Both the position numbers and the translations under genes were made by a program. Of a DNA stretch of 64,000 nt, positions 1-8,536 are shown in pieces. Numbering within the stretch: position 1 is the stretch's first letter; each line of letters opens with the position of its first letter. The stretch spans positions 23,390 through 87,389 of the forward strand of contig CACNUA010000004.1 in the NCBI GenBank assembly GCA_902623535.1, in the 5' to 3' direction. The DNA comes from an uncultured SAR86 cluster bacterium (GTDB taxonomy: Bacteria; Pseudomonadota; Gammaproteobacteria; Magnimaribacterales; D2472). The notes beneath the pieces are model-generated. The model saw only the letters and a program-made list of their open reading frames with translations. It searched no databases and was not told where the DNA came from.

Positions 1-195
1 GGTGATTACAACAGTGCTACTTTAAGTTTAAACGTACAATTTCTAAGGGCAGGTGAGCCAGGTCCTTTTGAGGCTATAGGTAAGATTAATAAACTTGGAA
101 GATCGATTGTTTTTACCTCAAGCGAACTATTCCAAAATGATAAGTTGATTGCAACTGCAACTGCTTCAAATATGTTGATACCACTAAATGAATGA
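1..195 (+). CDS. PaaI-like hotdog-fold thioesterase, C-terminal end only (partial)
   Basis: The frame is open from base 1 and ends at the TGA at 193-195, so only the last 64 residues are present. The fragment has the beta-strand pattern of the last part of a hotdog domain (FLRAGEPGPFEAIGKI, then GRSIVFTSSELFQNDKLIATATAS), as in PaaI/YbgC-like acyl-CoA thioesterases that hydrolyse acyl-CoA to free acid and CoA. The Asp/Glu catalytic region lies upstream of the window. The stop overlaps the start of the next gene by 8 bp, so the two are probably co-transcribed. The family call is fair; the substrate is unknown. Confidence 0.6.
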   Translation, partial: GDYNSATLSLNVQFLRAGEPGPFEAIGKINKLGRSIVFTSSELFQNDKLIATATASNMLIPLNE

Positions 196-1270
196 TCAAT
201 CTAAAAAATTTTTAAATTCTATAAAGCCAATAGAACCTTTTAATGTAAGTAATTTACCTCCCGAACCCTCATATTCAGCTCTATACTCTTGGGTTGCTCA
301 TCCTGAAATTGATGGGTATCACCAAATAGTTCCCAAAGGTGAGAACTCAATTTCAAAATCCATGAAAGATATCGATGTATTTTTTATTCACCCAACAGGT
401 TTTTTTGGAAAGAATTGGAATGGACCAGTTGATCGTAATCATGCTTGCTTTCAAAGATCTGAGATTTATATGGCTTCTCAAGCTTCAAGTTTTTATGAGT
501 CCTGTAATATCTATGCACCTGAGTATAGACAGGCAACATATTATAGTTTTTTTGATTTAGAAGGTAATGGTTATCAAGCTCAGGATGTTGCTTATTCTGA
601 TATTGAAAGAGCTTTTGATTATTATATGGAGCACCACAATAGTGGTAGACCCTTTTTTATTGCATCTCACAGCCAAGGATCTTTGCATGCACAAAGATTA
701 ATTTATAATCTTATTGCTGGTAAAGAGCTTACCAATCAATTTATCGCAGCTTATCTTATTGGTTATATAGTTCCATTAAAACATTTCGATCTATTATTTA
801 CTGGACTTAAAAATTCAAATTCTTTAAATGATACTCAGTCTATAATTTCATGGGGTGCAGGTGTTGAGGGTTTTACAAGACCTAGAGCACATGCTATGTA
901 CTGGACGCCAGACGAGTGGATTAGAGAAGCAATGGAGCAACCATTGGTATGTCAAAATCCGATAACTTGGAATAGTTCGAATGAGTGGGTAACAAACACA
1001 AATCAAATTTCTATTAGATTAAAATCCTCTGAAATCAAAGCTTTAGATTACTACGCTACACAACATGCACAGTCAAAAATTTCGATTGAGTACACTGATG
1101 TCACAGAGATGGAAGTGCGTGTTAGCCCAAATCATATGATTGAATTAAGAGGCCCGCTTATTGATAAAGTTAGTAAGCTCACTGCAAACGGTGATTTACA
1201 TAATTTTGATATTCAACTTTTCTGGAAAGCCATAAGAAATAATATCAAAGATCGTATTGCATCAATCTAG
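188..1270 (+). CDS. DUF3089 alpha/beta-hydrolase family protein
   Basis: A 360-residue protein with the DUF3089 pattern: VFFIHPTGFF near residue 64, YAPEYRQATYYSFF, an AFDYYMEHHNSGRPFF stretch, then the nucleophile elbow SHSQGS with the likely catalytic serine at about residue 162. DUF3089 proteins have an alpha/beta-hydrolase fold and are presumed esterases or lipases with no well-established substrate. There is no signal peptide, so it is probably cytoplasmic. It overlaps the upstream thioesterase by 8 bp and lies 2 bp before a sugar/cation-type transporter and a TetR regulator, which suggests a role in taking up and breaking down an ester or acyl compound. That role is inference. Confidence 0.75.
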   Translation: MNDQSKKFLNSIKPIEPFNVSNLPPEPSYSALYSWVAHPEIDGYHQIVPKGENSISKSMKDIDVFFIHPTGFFGKNWNGPVDRNHACFQRSEIYMASQASSFYESCNIYAPEYRQATYYSFFDLEGNGYQAQDVAYSDIERAFDYYMEHHNSGRPFFIASHSQGSLHAQRLIYNLIAGKELTNQFIAAYLIGYIVPLKHFDLLFTGLKNSNSLNDTQSIISWGAGVEGFTRPRAHAMYWTPDEWIREAMEQPLVCQNPITWNSSNEWVTNTNQISIRLKSSEIKALDYYATQHAQSKISIEYTDVTEMEVRVSPNHMIELRGPLIDKVSKLTANGDLHNFDIQLFWKAIRNNIKDRIASI

Positions 1271-1272
1271 TT

Positions 1273-2673
1273 ATGGTTACCAATCAAGAAAAATTCTTTT
1301 ATGGGATTGGAGCTTCAGCGAATGGAATTAAAACCGATGCTTTTACGTATTTTTTACTCTTCTTTTATTCAAACATAATAGGGCTTTCACCTGGTCTTTC
1401 TTCATTAGCAATTTTTATTGCCTTGTGTGTGGATGCGGTAACAGATCCACTGATGGGCGTAATCTCTGATCGAACTAATCATAAAAATGGTCGTCGTCAT
1501 CCATACTTTTTGCTTGGAATACTCCCAATGTCGTTATCTTATTTCATGCTTTTTGCTATTAATTCTGATTGGGGCTTTTCCCAAACACAGTTATTTTTAT
1601 GGATGTTAATCTTCACAATTTTTACACGGCTTGGCATAACTCTTTTTGATGTACCGCATAGATCTCTAGGTAGTGAGATGTCCCAATCCTATTCTGAACG
1701 AACCAGCATTTTCTCATGGCGTGAATTACTGCAAACAGCTGGGGGACTTACTAATGCTTTACTGGCTTATTCAGTTTTCTTTCGTGCTACAAATGAATAT
1801 AAAGTAGGACTACTAAATCCAGAGCCATGGATTTACTATGGTATTACTGGTGCGTGCTTGATGGCCATTGTTGTCTTAATAACTTACTTTGGAACATTAC
1901 ACTACAAACATAACAGGAATGCTGTTCAGAGTTATTCATTGGGCGATTTAATTAAACAGATTCTCACAGCCTTAAAAAACAGAAACTTTATATTATTCTT
2001 TTTTGGATATTTATTTATTGCTTCAAGTTGGGGAATTAGCAGTTCATTACAGCTTTATGTGACAACATATTTTTGGGAGTTTGAAACCTCAATGTTAACG
2101 TTCTTTATTCCAATCTATGCCTTTGCTACTTTCAGTGCATTTTTAATCTTGAACCTATTTTCATCAAAATTTGAAAAAAGAAATCTGTTAATGATTGCTA
2201 TATTTATTGCCGCTTTTATTAATGCATTACCGTTCCCGCTAGCTATATTTGGATTATTACCAGAGTTTGGATCATGGATATTATTTTTTGCTACCGCTCC
2301 TTTTTTATTCGTGACAAGTACAGGATTAGTAGCTTCAGCAATCATAAGGGAGTCAATGTTAGGAGACATAAGTGATGAGGTTCAATTAAACACAGGATTT
2401 GGACAAGAGGGCTTAATGTATGCAAGTTCCTCCTTCATTGGCAAACTTAATACAGGATTAGGTATTTTGTTATCAGGTCTTTTATTGGAGTTGATAAACT
2501 TTCCACAAGGTCAAGATGCTATTCCTGATGCAAATCAAATATTTAATTTAGCTTTAACGCAAGGACCATTTGTTAGTTTATTGATGATCATTCCATTTTT
2601 TATTTTCTATTTTTATAAAATTGATAGAAAACGCCACAATGAAATTATCTCTGAAATTAAAAAAAAGCTATAA
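1273..2673 (+). CDS. GPH-type MFS transporter (MFS_2 family)
   Basis: A 466-residue polytopic inner-membrane protein with about 12 hydrophobic segments. The N-terminal part (IALCVDAVTDPLMGVISDRT followed by GRRHPYFLLG) is the signature of the glycoside-pentoside-hexuronide:cation symporter family (MelB-like, MFS_2). Family members carry sugars or glycosides with Na+ or H+, but marine homologues next to lipid enzymes may carry other solutes, so no substrate is assigned. It starts 2 bp after the DUF3089 gene, and a TetR-type regulator follows. Expression is probably coupled to both. Confidence 0.8.
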   Translation: MVTNQEKFFYGIGASANGIKTDAFTYFLLFFYSNIIGLSPGLSSLAIFIALCVDAVTDPLMGVISDRTNHKNGRRHPYFLLGILPMSLSYFMLFAINSDWGFSQTQLFLWMLIFTIFTRLGITLFDVPHRSLGSEMSQSYSERTSIFSWRELLQTAGGLTNALLAYSVFFRATNEYKVGLLNPEPWIYYGITGACLMAIVVLITYFGTLHYKHNRNAVQSYSLGDLIKQILTALKNRNFILFFFGYLFIASSWGISSSLQLYVTTYFWEFETSMLTFFIPIYAFATFSAFLILNLFSSKFEKRNLLMIAIFIAAFINALPFPLAIFGLLPEFGSWILFFATAPFLFVTSTGLVASAIIRESMLGDISDEVQLNTGFGQEGLMYASSSFIGKLNTGLGILLSGLLLELINFPQGQDAIPDANQIFNLALTQGPFVSLLMIIPFFIFYFYKIDRKRHNEIISEIKKKL

Positions 2674-2689
2674 TAATTTGATTCACATC

Positions 2690-3295
2690 ATGGAAGCGCT
2701 GGAAACCACAAAATATAACCTTAAAGCTCAGTCTATCATTGAGTCAGCTGTCTTTAATTTTAATCGAAATGGATTTCACGGTACCTCTTTAGAGGACATC
2801 ACCAAAAGCTTAAATATGACTGATAAATCTATTTATTATTATTTCAAAAACAAAGAAGACTTATTTATTGCTGCTTTGCATCAAACACAAGAAAGCCTTT
2901 GTTTAGCAATAACTGAAGCCAAAGCATTGAAGGTAAATGCATTGGAAAAAATACAATTTTTAGCCACACAATGCGCCTCGATTGATGGCTTAGAGCTTTT
3001 AAGTAATGTACCTCTCGAAGTCACCAAACATAAGCTCTATCCAAAAATTGAAAAACGCTTAAAAAAACATCATCAAATTACTATTGATTTTTTTGAGATG
3101 GGGCAGAAAGATAAATCCATCATTAAAGGCAATCCTGTTGATCAATGGACGCTTTATACCGGAGGCTTTTTAGCTTACTTTAATTGGTATAAATTTGTTG
3201 ATAGAACCAAAGTCGATTACCAAAAACAAATTGACGACATGAGATTTATGATTGAAAGAGCTTTTTCAACTGCTTATAAAAAAAGTCATGATTAA
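2690..3295 (+). CDS. TetR/AcrR family transcriptional regulator
   Basis: The N-terminal helix-turn-helix is clear: IIESAVFNFNRNGFHGTSLE, then ITKSLNMTDKSIYYYFKNKEDLF at about residues 17-60, the TetR DNA-recognition region. The remaining 140 residues form the usual variable ligand-binding helices. I chose ATG 2690 (201 aa, normal for TetR). The longer reading from 2621 would overlap the transporter by 53 bp and add 23 residues the family does not have. Neither start has a good Shine-Dalgarno. It probably represses the surrounding transporter and hydrolase genes in response to an acyl or hydrophobic ligand; this is inferred from position. Confidence 0.85.
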   Translation: MEALETTKYNLKAQSIIESAVFNFNRNGFHGTSLEDITKSLNMTDKSIYYYFKNKEDLFIAALHQTQESLCLAITEAKALKVNALEKIQFLATQCASIDGLELLSNVPLEVTKHKLYPKIEKRLKKHHQITIDFFEMGQKDKSIIKGNPVDQWTLYTGGFLAYFNWYKFVDRTKVDYQKQIDDMRFMIERAFSTAYKKSHD

Positions 3296-3536
3296 GCTAC
3301 CACATATTATTACATTGATGCTTTGGGCCTTTGGATTGGTTAATTTGTTTGAGCCTTTTAATGGTTTATTTGGGCTCATAGCCACTTTCGTTTTTTATTT
3401 ACTCTTAATAGCGCACATAGTAGAAATATTCATTTTTAATAACAAAATTAAATCTCACTCCATCTCATATCCATATGGGTTACTTATGACATTGCTTTAT
3501 GGAGTGATCTATCTAAATACATTAGACAAAAAATAA
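3288..3536 (+). CDS. DUF1145 small membrane protein
   Basis: An 82-residue protein with three hydrophobic segments. The order resembles the DUF1145 (YhhL-like) family: a first membrane helix, the LVNLFEPF turn, a second helix ending LLIAHIVEIFIFN, a basic loop and a third helix. Function unknown. ATG 3288 overlaps the end of the TetR gene by 8 bp and is preferred to the track-length start at 3252, which would add 12 residues inside the TetR frame. The next gene (MATE) starts 3 bp after the stop, so all three are probably translated together. Confidence 0.65.
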   Translation: MIKLPHIITLMLWAFGLVNLFEPFNGLFGLIATFVFYLLLIAHIVEIFIFNNKIKSHSISYPYGLLMTLLYGVIYLNTLDKK

Positions 3537-3539
3537 TCC

Positions 3540-4889
3540 ATGAATACTCCTGCAGAGGGATTCATTCCTAAAGGATCTCGCGGGGTTTGGCTTTTGGCAT
3601 GGCCATCAATTATTACTAATTTACTTTATGCAACAGGATCCATAATTGCCATAAAAATTGTTGGGCAATTTGGATCTGATGAAATTGCTGCTGCGGTAAC
3701 CGGCCAAAGAATCTCATTTATATTACAGGCTGTTCTTTCAGGGGTCTTGGCTGGTACAACAGCATTGGTAGCACGTAACTGGGGAGCACAGAATTACAAT
3801 AATGCCAGTCAATTTATTGTTACAACGGTTCAGTTAGTGTTAGTTTTATCAGTGCTAACAAGTATCTTTGTACATAGATATGCGTATGATATTTCCTTCT
3901 TTTTTGCTCTAAGAGGTGATGCACTTAATTATTCATCAGAGTACCTTAAAGTTTTATCCCCATATTTTATTTTCTATGGTCTAGGTATTGCTCTTATTAC
4001 TGCTCTAAGAGCAGTTGGAGACGTCAAAACTCCTCTCATAATTGCAATAATTATGAATATCTCTGGTGTCTTTTTTATGATTGTCTTAGCAAATGGTTAC
4101 TTAGGATTTAAAAATTATGGTTATCTAGGTGCTGCTTTGGGGAATGGCATTTCATACCTTGTTGGTGGAGTATGCATAATTATTGCATGGGTATCTGGTT
4201 TATTATCCGTAAGACCAAAAAATTATTTAGGAATTAATTTCTCTCAAATAAAAGAAATCCTTTTTGTTGGTTATCCAGCTGCCTTAGAGCAAGTTATTTT
4301 TCAGTTTGGCATTACTGCTTTTTTAATACTTGTTTCATATTACGGTACCGATGCCTATGCAGCATATGGAATTGGCGTTCAGATCCTTTCATTTTCTTTT
4401 GTTATTGGATTTGGATTTTCCATTGCTGGAGCAACACTCGTTGGTCAGCATTTGGGTGCATTAGATGTTAATCAAGCAAGAAGATCAGGTTGGGGCGCTA
4501 TGCGACTTTCAATTATTTCTATGTCCCTGTTTGGGCTACTAATTTCATTATTTGCAGAGCCACTAGCGTATTTTATGATCAATGACGAGTCAGTTGTTAG
4601 ATTAACAGTTCTATTTATTTGGCTACTAGGTTCCATGCAGCCATTTATGGCAATTGAATTTTCTTTAGGTGGTGCTCTGAGGGGAGCCGGGGATACCAAA
4701 ACTCCATTAATGATTACTTTGACTTGTTTGGTATTGATTAGGGTAAGCCTTGCTGGTCTATTCTTTTATTTTTCGTTACCAGTTGAGTATATTTTTGCTA
4801 GTTTGCTTGCTGATTATATAGTTAAAGGTTTCCTCTATACCTATAGTTTCCGTTCAGGAAAATGGGTGCACGCAATAAAATCAACTTAA
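3540..4889 (+). CDS. MATE family multidrug/solute efflux transporter
   Basis: A 449-residue inner-membrane protein with about 12 hydrophobic helices in two pseudo-repeats. It shows MATE features: the N-terminal LLAWPSIITNLLYATGSII, the VAGTTALVARNWGAQ-like end of the first repeat (AGTTALVARNWGAQN), ALRAVGDVKTPL, and ALRGAGDTKTPL in the second repeat. MATE proteins export drugs or metabolites in exchange for Na+ or H+. A Na+ gradient would be available from the NQR pump encoded at 39021-44852. Its 3' end overlaps the convergent DUF349 gene by 9 bp. Substrate unknown. Confidence 0.85.
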   Translation: MNTPAEGFIPKGSRGVWLLAWPSIITNLLYATGSIIAIKIVGQFGSDEIAAAVTGQRISFILQAVLSGVLAGTTALVARNWGAQNYNNASQFIVTTVQLVLVLSVLTSIFVHRYAYDISFFFALRGDALNYSSEYLKVLSPYFIFYGLGIALITALRAVGDVKTPLIIAIIMNISGVFFMIVLANGYLGFKNYGYLGAALGNGISYLVGGVCIIIAWVSGLLSVRPKNYLGINFSQIKEILFVGYPAALEQVIFQFGITAFLILVSYYGTDAYAAYGIGVQILSFSFVIGFGFSIAGATLVGQHLGALDVNQARRSGWGAMRLSIISMSLFGLLISLFAEPLAYFMINDESVVRLTVLFIWLLGSMQPFMAIEFSLGGALRGAGDTKTPLMITLTCLVLIRVSLAGLFFYFSLPVEYIFASLLADYIVKGFLYTYSFRSGKWVHAIKST

Positions 4890-6290
4890 ACGCGGATTTG
4901 TCTTAATGATCCTTTTCCATAAACGTTTTTCATCTGGATTAGGATTTTTTGAACTTAGATTATTAAAGAATTTTTCTAAGCATTCGTAGAATTTTTCCTG
5001 ATCATTTAAATTAGAATTAAATTTATCTTGTAATACCTTAAGGTTAATTTTGTCTCTAATTGACTGATCTTTTTTTAATGAATCCACATTAGCATGGATT
5101 TCAATTTCAATTACTGCCTCAGTTAAGAGATTCTTATCATTATTAAAATTAGATTTTTCAACCATCTGTCTAATTTTATGAGGAATTGAATCCATATCCT
5201 CAAGATTTTCAATTTTATCTATTAGTGATTCAAAATCTTTTAACTTATTCTTTTTCTTCTCCTCAGCTGCTTTGGTTTTTATACCTAAAAGATATTTATT
5301 TACTTCAGTAAATTCTTTAGATTTAGAGGCATGTTTAATAGTTTGCAGGAAAGACTCGATATCATTTGGTGAAGAGTTACTTAATTCATCTTTAATATAT
5401 TTTTTTAGTAATAAAATCTCTTTATCAGCCATTGCCTTTTTTTCAGCATAGAATTTATCTGCTGCTGCATTCAATTCTTTCCATAACCTATCATCATTTT
5501 TTCTTCCAGCAGATTGAATTCTTTGAAATTGATTTTTAATTTCTAAAAAAGCTTTAATGTTTTCAGAGTTATCTTCATGACTAAGCTCACTTACTTTTGT
5601 TATTAGATTTTCTTTTGAAAGCTTATTGCTTGATTCTATTGTCTTAAGATGATCAAAAATTGGTTTTCTTGCAGCTGAGAATTCTTGTTTTAAGTGCTTG
5701 AAGTCATCATCACGAACAGGAGCAAACTTTTGCCATTCATCAAATTGATTCTTTAAATATTTATACAGATTTTTATTTTTTTTGAAGTCGCTACTTTGTA
5801 CATATGAGTTAATTGATGCAATTATTTCTCTGCGCTTGTTGGCATTTTCAATTTTTATACTATCAAGCTCCGCAAAGAATTCTTCACAGGGCTGCCATGC
5901 TTTATCAGTTAGAGTTTTAAACTCCTCCCATTGATCTCTACTAGCAGGTCTACTTGAATTATCTAGTTGTTGCCATTTTGTTTGGATTTCATGTATTTTG
6001 TTTGCCTGATCTCTAGGTTTAAGCTCACCAGAATCATTAATTAAGGCCTGGACTTCTTTAATCATTTCAGCTCTCTTAGGATTTACGGCGAAGGATGAAA
6101 CATCATTGAAATATCGCGATTGAGCTAAAACAAAATTATGTTTATGTCTAAGCTTATTTGGTACTGATGGTAGCGATTTTAAGTCTTGGTTGAGGCTTTT
6201 AAGTAATTTTTGACCTGCCTTAATTGAACCATCATTAAAGTGAGACTCGATAGCTTCTATCTTTTGAAATAAATCTTTATGTGATCCCAC
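4881..6290 (-). CDS. DUF349 repeat coiled-coil protein
   Basis: A 469-residue, highly charged, helical protein with repeated DUF349 units: IHEIQTKWQQLDNSSRPASR with W..F spacing, NQFDEWQKFAPVRDDDFKHL, and IKNQFQRIQSAGRKNDDRLW. DUF349 proteins are present across gammaproteobacteria and are thought to be cytoplasmic with no defined enzymatic role. The start codon is GTG at 6290. The gene is divergent from trpS, with about 36 bp between the chosen starts, and its tail overlaps the MATE gene. Family call is good; function unknown. Confidence 0.75.
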   Translation of the reverse strand: MGSHKDLFQKIEAIESHFNDGSIKAGQKLLKSLNQDLKSLPSVPNKLRHKHNFVLAQSRYFNDVSSFAVNPKRAEMIKEVQALINDSGELKPRDQANKIHEIQTKWQQLDNSSRPASRDQWEEFKTLTDKAWQPCEEFFAELDSIKIENANKRREIIASINSYVQSSDFKKNKNLYKYLKNQFDEWQKFAPVRDDDFKHLKQEFSAARKPIFDHLKTIESSNKLSKENLITKVSELSHEDNSENIKAFLEIKNQFQRIQSAGRKNDDRLWKELNAAADKFYAEKKAMADKEILLLKKYIKDELSNSSPNDIESFLQTIKHASKSKEFTEVNKYLLGIKTKAAEEKKKNKLKDFESLIDKIENLEDMDSIPHKIRQMVEKSNFNNDKNLLTEAVIEIEIHANVDSLKKDQSIRDKINLKVLQDKFNSNLNDQEKFYECLEKFFNNLSSKNPNPDEKRLWKRIIKTNPRLS

Positions 6291-6326
6291 TTTTTGTATC
6301 CGATGAAGTTTATAATTAGTAGTTCA

Positions 6327-7334
6327 ATGAAAAAAAGAATTTTAACAGGTATTACCACAACTGGTATCCCTCATATTGGAAATTTTTTTGGTGCTATTAA
6401 GCCTGCTGTAGAATTATCTGCGTCTAATGACGCAGAATCTTTTTTATTTTTAGCTGATTTACACGCAATTATTAAACAAAATGATCACTCTGCAATTGAG
6501 GATTCTGTTAAGAATGTTGCTCTTGCTTGGCTGTCAGCAGGACTTAATCCTGATAACACATATTTTTACAGACAATCAGATATTCCTGAAATAAGTGAGC
6601 TAGCATGGATTTTGGGTTGCGTTACTTCGAAAGGCCTAATAAATCGGTCGCATGCGTATAAAGCAGCTGTTGATCAGAATAAATCTAATAATTTAGATGA
6701 TGATAAAGCAATCACCATGGGCTTATTTTCTTATCCGGTATTGATGGCAGCAGATATATTAATTTTTAATGCAACACATGTCCCAGTTGGAAGTGATCAA
6801 ATTCAGCACCTTGAAATGACTAGAGATATCGCAGGTAGATTCAATCATATTTATAAAAATGATCTCTTTAATCTCCCAGAGGCTATTACAAATGATGATG
6901 CAAAGACAATACCGGGTCTTGATGGAAGAAAAATGAGCAAGTCGTACAACAATGTCATACCTTTCTTATGTCCAGAGAAAGAACTTCAAAAAGGAGTGAT
7001 GCGAATCGTTACTAATTCACTTGAGCCTGGTGTTAAAAAAGACACAAAAGACTGTAATTTATTTACGATTTATTCATCATTTGCTTCAAATGATCAGATT
7101 AATGCCTTAAAGAAACTTTATGCTGATGGGGTGGGTTGGGGTGAAGCTAAAAAATTAGTATTTAATGACTTAAATGCAATCATAGAACCAGTGAGGGATC
7201 GTTATTTTGACTTGTTGCAAAAACCTGATTATTTAAATGACGTTCTTGATCACGGCTCTTCAAAAGTGACTCCAATAGCTAAAGAACTTTTAGAGAAGGT
7301 TAGAGATCTAGTCGGCATCAAAAAAATCAGTTAA
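6327..7334 (+). CDS. trpS: Tryptophanyl-tRNA synthetase
   Basis: Charges tRNA-Trp with tryptophan in the cytoplasm. It has the class I signatures: the HIGH-type motif PHIGN at residues 15-19 and KMSKS at about 202-206, with the GSDQIQHLEMTRDIAGRFN segment typical of TrpRS between them. I chose ATG 6327 (335 aa; the E. coli enzyme has 334). Upstream TTG 6294 and ATG 6303 would add residues ahead of the first beta strand. No clear Shine-Dalgarno is visible. It heads a 15-gene gap-free plus-strand run ending at 20423 and is followed 5 bp later by an MFS exporter. Confidence 0.93.
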   Translation: MKKRILTGITTTGIPHIGNFFGAIKPAVELSASNDAESFLFLADLHAIIKQNDHSAIEDSVKNVALAWLSAGLNPDNTYFYRQSDIPEISELAWILGCVTSKGLINRSHAYKAAVDQNKSNNLDDDKAITMGLFSYPVLMAADILIFNATHVPVGSDQIQHLEMTRDIAGRFNHIYKNDLFNLPEAITNDDAKTIPGLDGRKMSKSYNNVIPFLCPEKELQKGVMRIVTNSLEPGVKKDTKDCNLFTIYSSFASNDQINALKKLYADGVGWGEAKKLVFNDLNAIIEPVRDRYFDLLQKPDYLNDVLDHGSSKVTPIAKELLEKVRDLVGIKKIS

Positions 7335-7339
7335 TAAAC

Positions 7340-8536
7340 ATGAATAACCATCTTTATTGGCTAAAATTTGGCCTATTTTCAGTGGGTCTAGGCCAATCAT
7401 TTGCCTTTGTGCTTGTACCACCACTTGCAAGAGATCTTGGTTTATCAGAAATACAAACATCCACTATTTTTGCAATCTCTGCAGTTGCTTGGGCCATTAC
7501 AAGTGCATCTTGGGGTAGAGCATCAGATAATTTTGGTAGAAGAAATATTGCAGTAATTGGTTTAATTGGGTATTCAATTTCCATAATCGCATTGATAACC
7601 CCTTTATTTCTTGTAGAGCAAAATCTTCTAGCTTTTGTATACCTTTTTCCTTCGTTGATACTTGGGAGGTTAATAAATGGCCTAATTGGCTCTGCTACAA
7701 GACCTGCATCATTTGCTTATTTAGCTGATATAACACCACCTGAAAAAAGAACAGTTAAATTTGCCCGTATGGAGTCTAGTTTCTTGGCGGGAACCGTTCT
7801 AGGCCCTCTAATTGGCGGATTTTTATTCTTATTTTCACAATCACTTCCGTTTTATTTGTTTGCAGCTTGTGCATTGATAGCTGCATTTCAACTATATCTA
7901 AAAATGCCAAATACAAAAATATCTACTGATACTGCAAATGAGATAAATACTATCTCTTTTAGAGATGCTAATGTTTGGCCATTTTTATTTTTTGCAGCAC
8001 TTATAAGCTTCTGCCAAGCATCTTTACTTCAAAGTATTGGTTTTTATATAACAGATATTTTTAGCGATTTACCAGACTTACCTCTAATTATAAGTATTTG
8101 CTTCGCAATCCTTTCAATTTCAACTATCATTTCTCAATATTTATTTACAGATTTATTTGGCTTAGATAATTCTAAGTTACTCAAATACGGTATTTTAATT
8201 GTATTAATTTCATATTTGATTGCTGCTTACTCTAGTTCGATAGCTATTTTTTACTTCGCAATAATACTAAATGGTATCGGTTCAGGAATGATCAGACCGG
8301 CCAATGCTTCAGCACTTTCGCTTGCACAAAGTCCAGAAAATCAAGGTTCTGCTGCTGGTTATCTAGGCTCTGTAATACCTATTGGACACATGCTAACTCC
8401 TGTTGTTGCGATGCCCATTTACCAAATTGATCCTACTTATTTATATATATTTAGCGCAATGTTATGTTTTATCGCAGCAATCTTTATAATAATAAATCCA
8501 ACAATGAAATCAGTAAAACTTTTAGAAAATGAGTAA
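7340..8536 (+). CDS. MFS transporter, TetA-like (DHA1) drug/metabolite exporter
   Basis: A 398-residue membrane protein of about 12 helices. The motif A-like loop between helices 2 and 3 reads WGRASDNFGRRN, and the second half of the N domain holds GRLINGLIGSATRPASFAY, typical of TetA/DHA1 proton antiporters. Substrate unknown. It lies between trpS (5 bp) and hemH (8 bp overlap), so it is probably translated from the same message. No regulator is adjacent. Confidence 0.8.
   Translation: MNNHLYWLKFGLFSVGLGQSFAFVLVPPLARDLGLSEIQTSTIFAISAVAWAITSASWGRASDNFGRRNIAVIGLIGYSISIIALITPLFLVEQNLLAFVYLFPSLILGRLINGLIGSATRPASFAYLADITPPEKRTVKFARMESSFLAGTVLGPLIGGFLFLFSQSLPFYLFAACALIAAFQLYLKMPNTKISTDTANEINTISFRDANVWPFLFFAALISFCQASLLQSIGFYITDIFSDLPDLPLIISICFAILSISTIISQYLFTDLFGLDNSKLLKYGILIVLISYLIAAYSSSIAIFYFAIILNGIGSGMIRPANASALSLAQSPENQGSAAGYLGSVIPIGHMLTPVVAMPIYQIDPTYLYIFSAMLCFIAAIFIIINPTMKSVKLLENE

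Noticed and set aside
2621-2689. Longer TetR start
   Set aside because: It would overlap the transporter gene by 53 bp and extend ahead of the conserved helix-turn-helix without family support.
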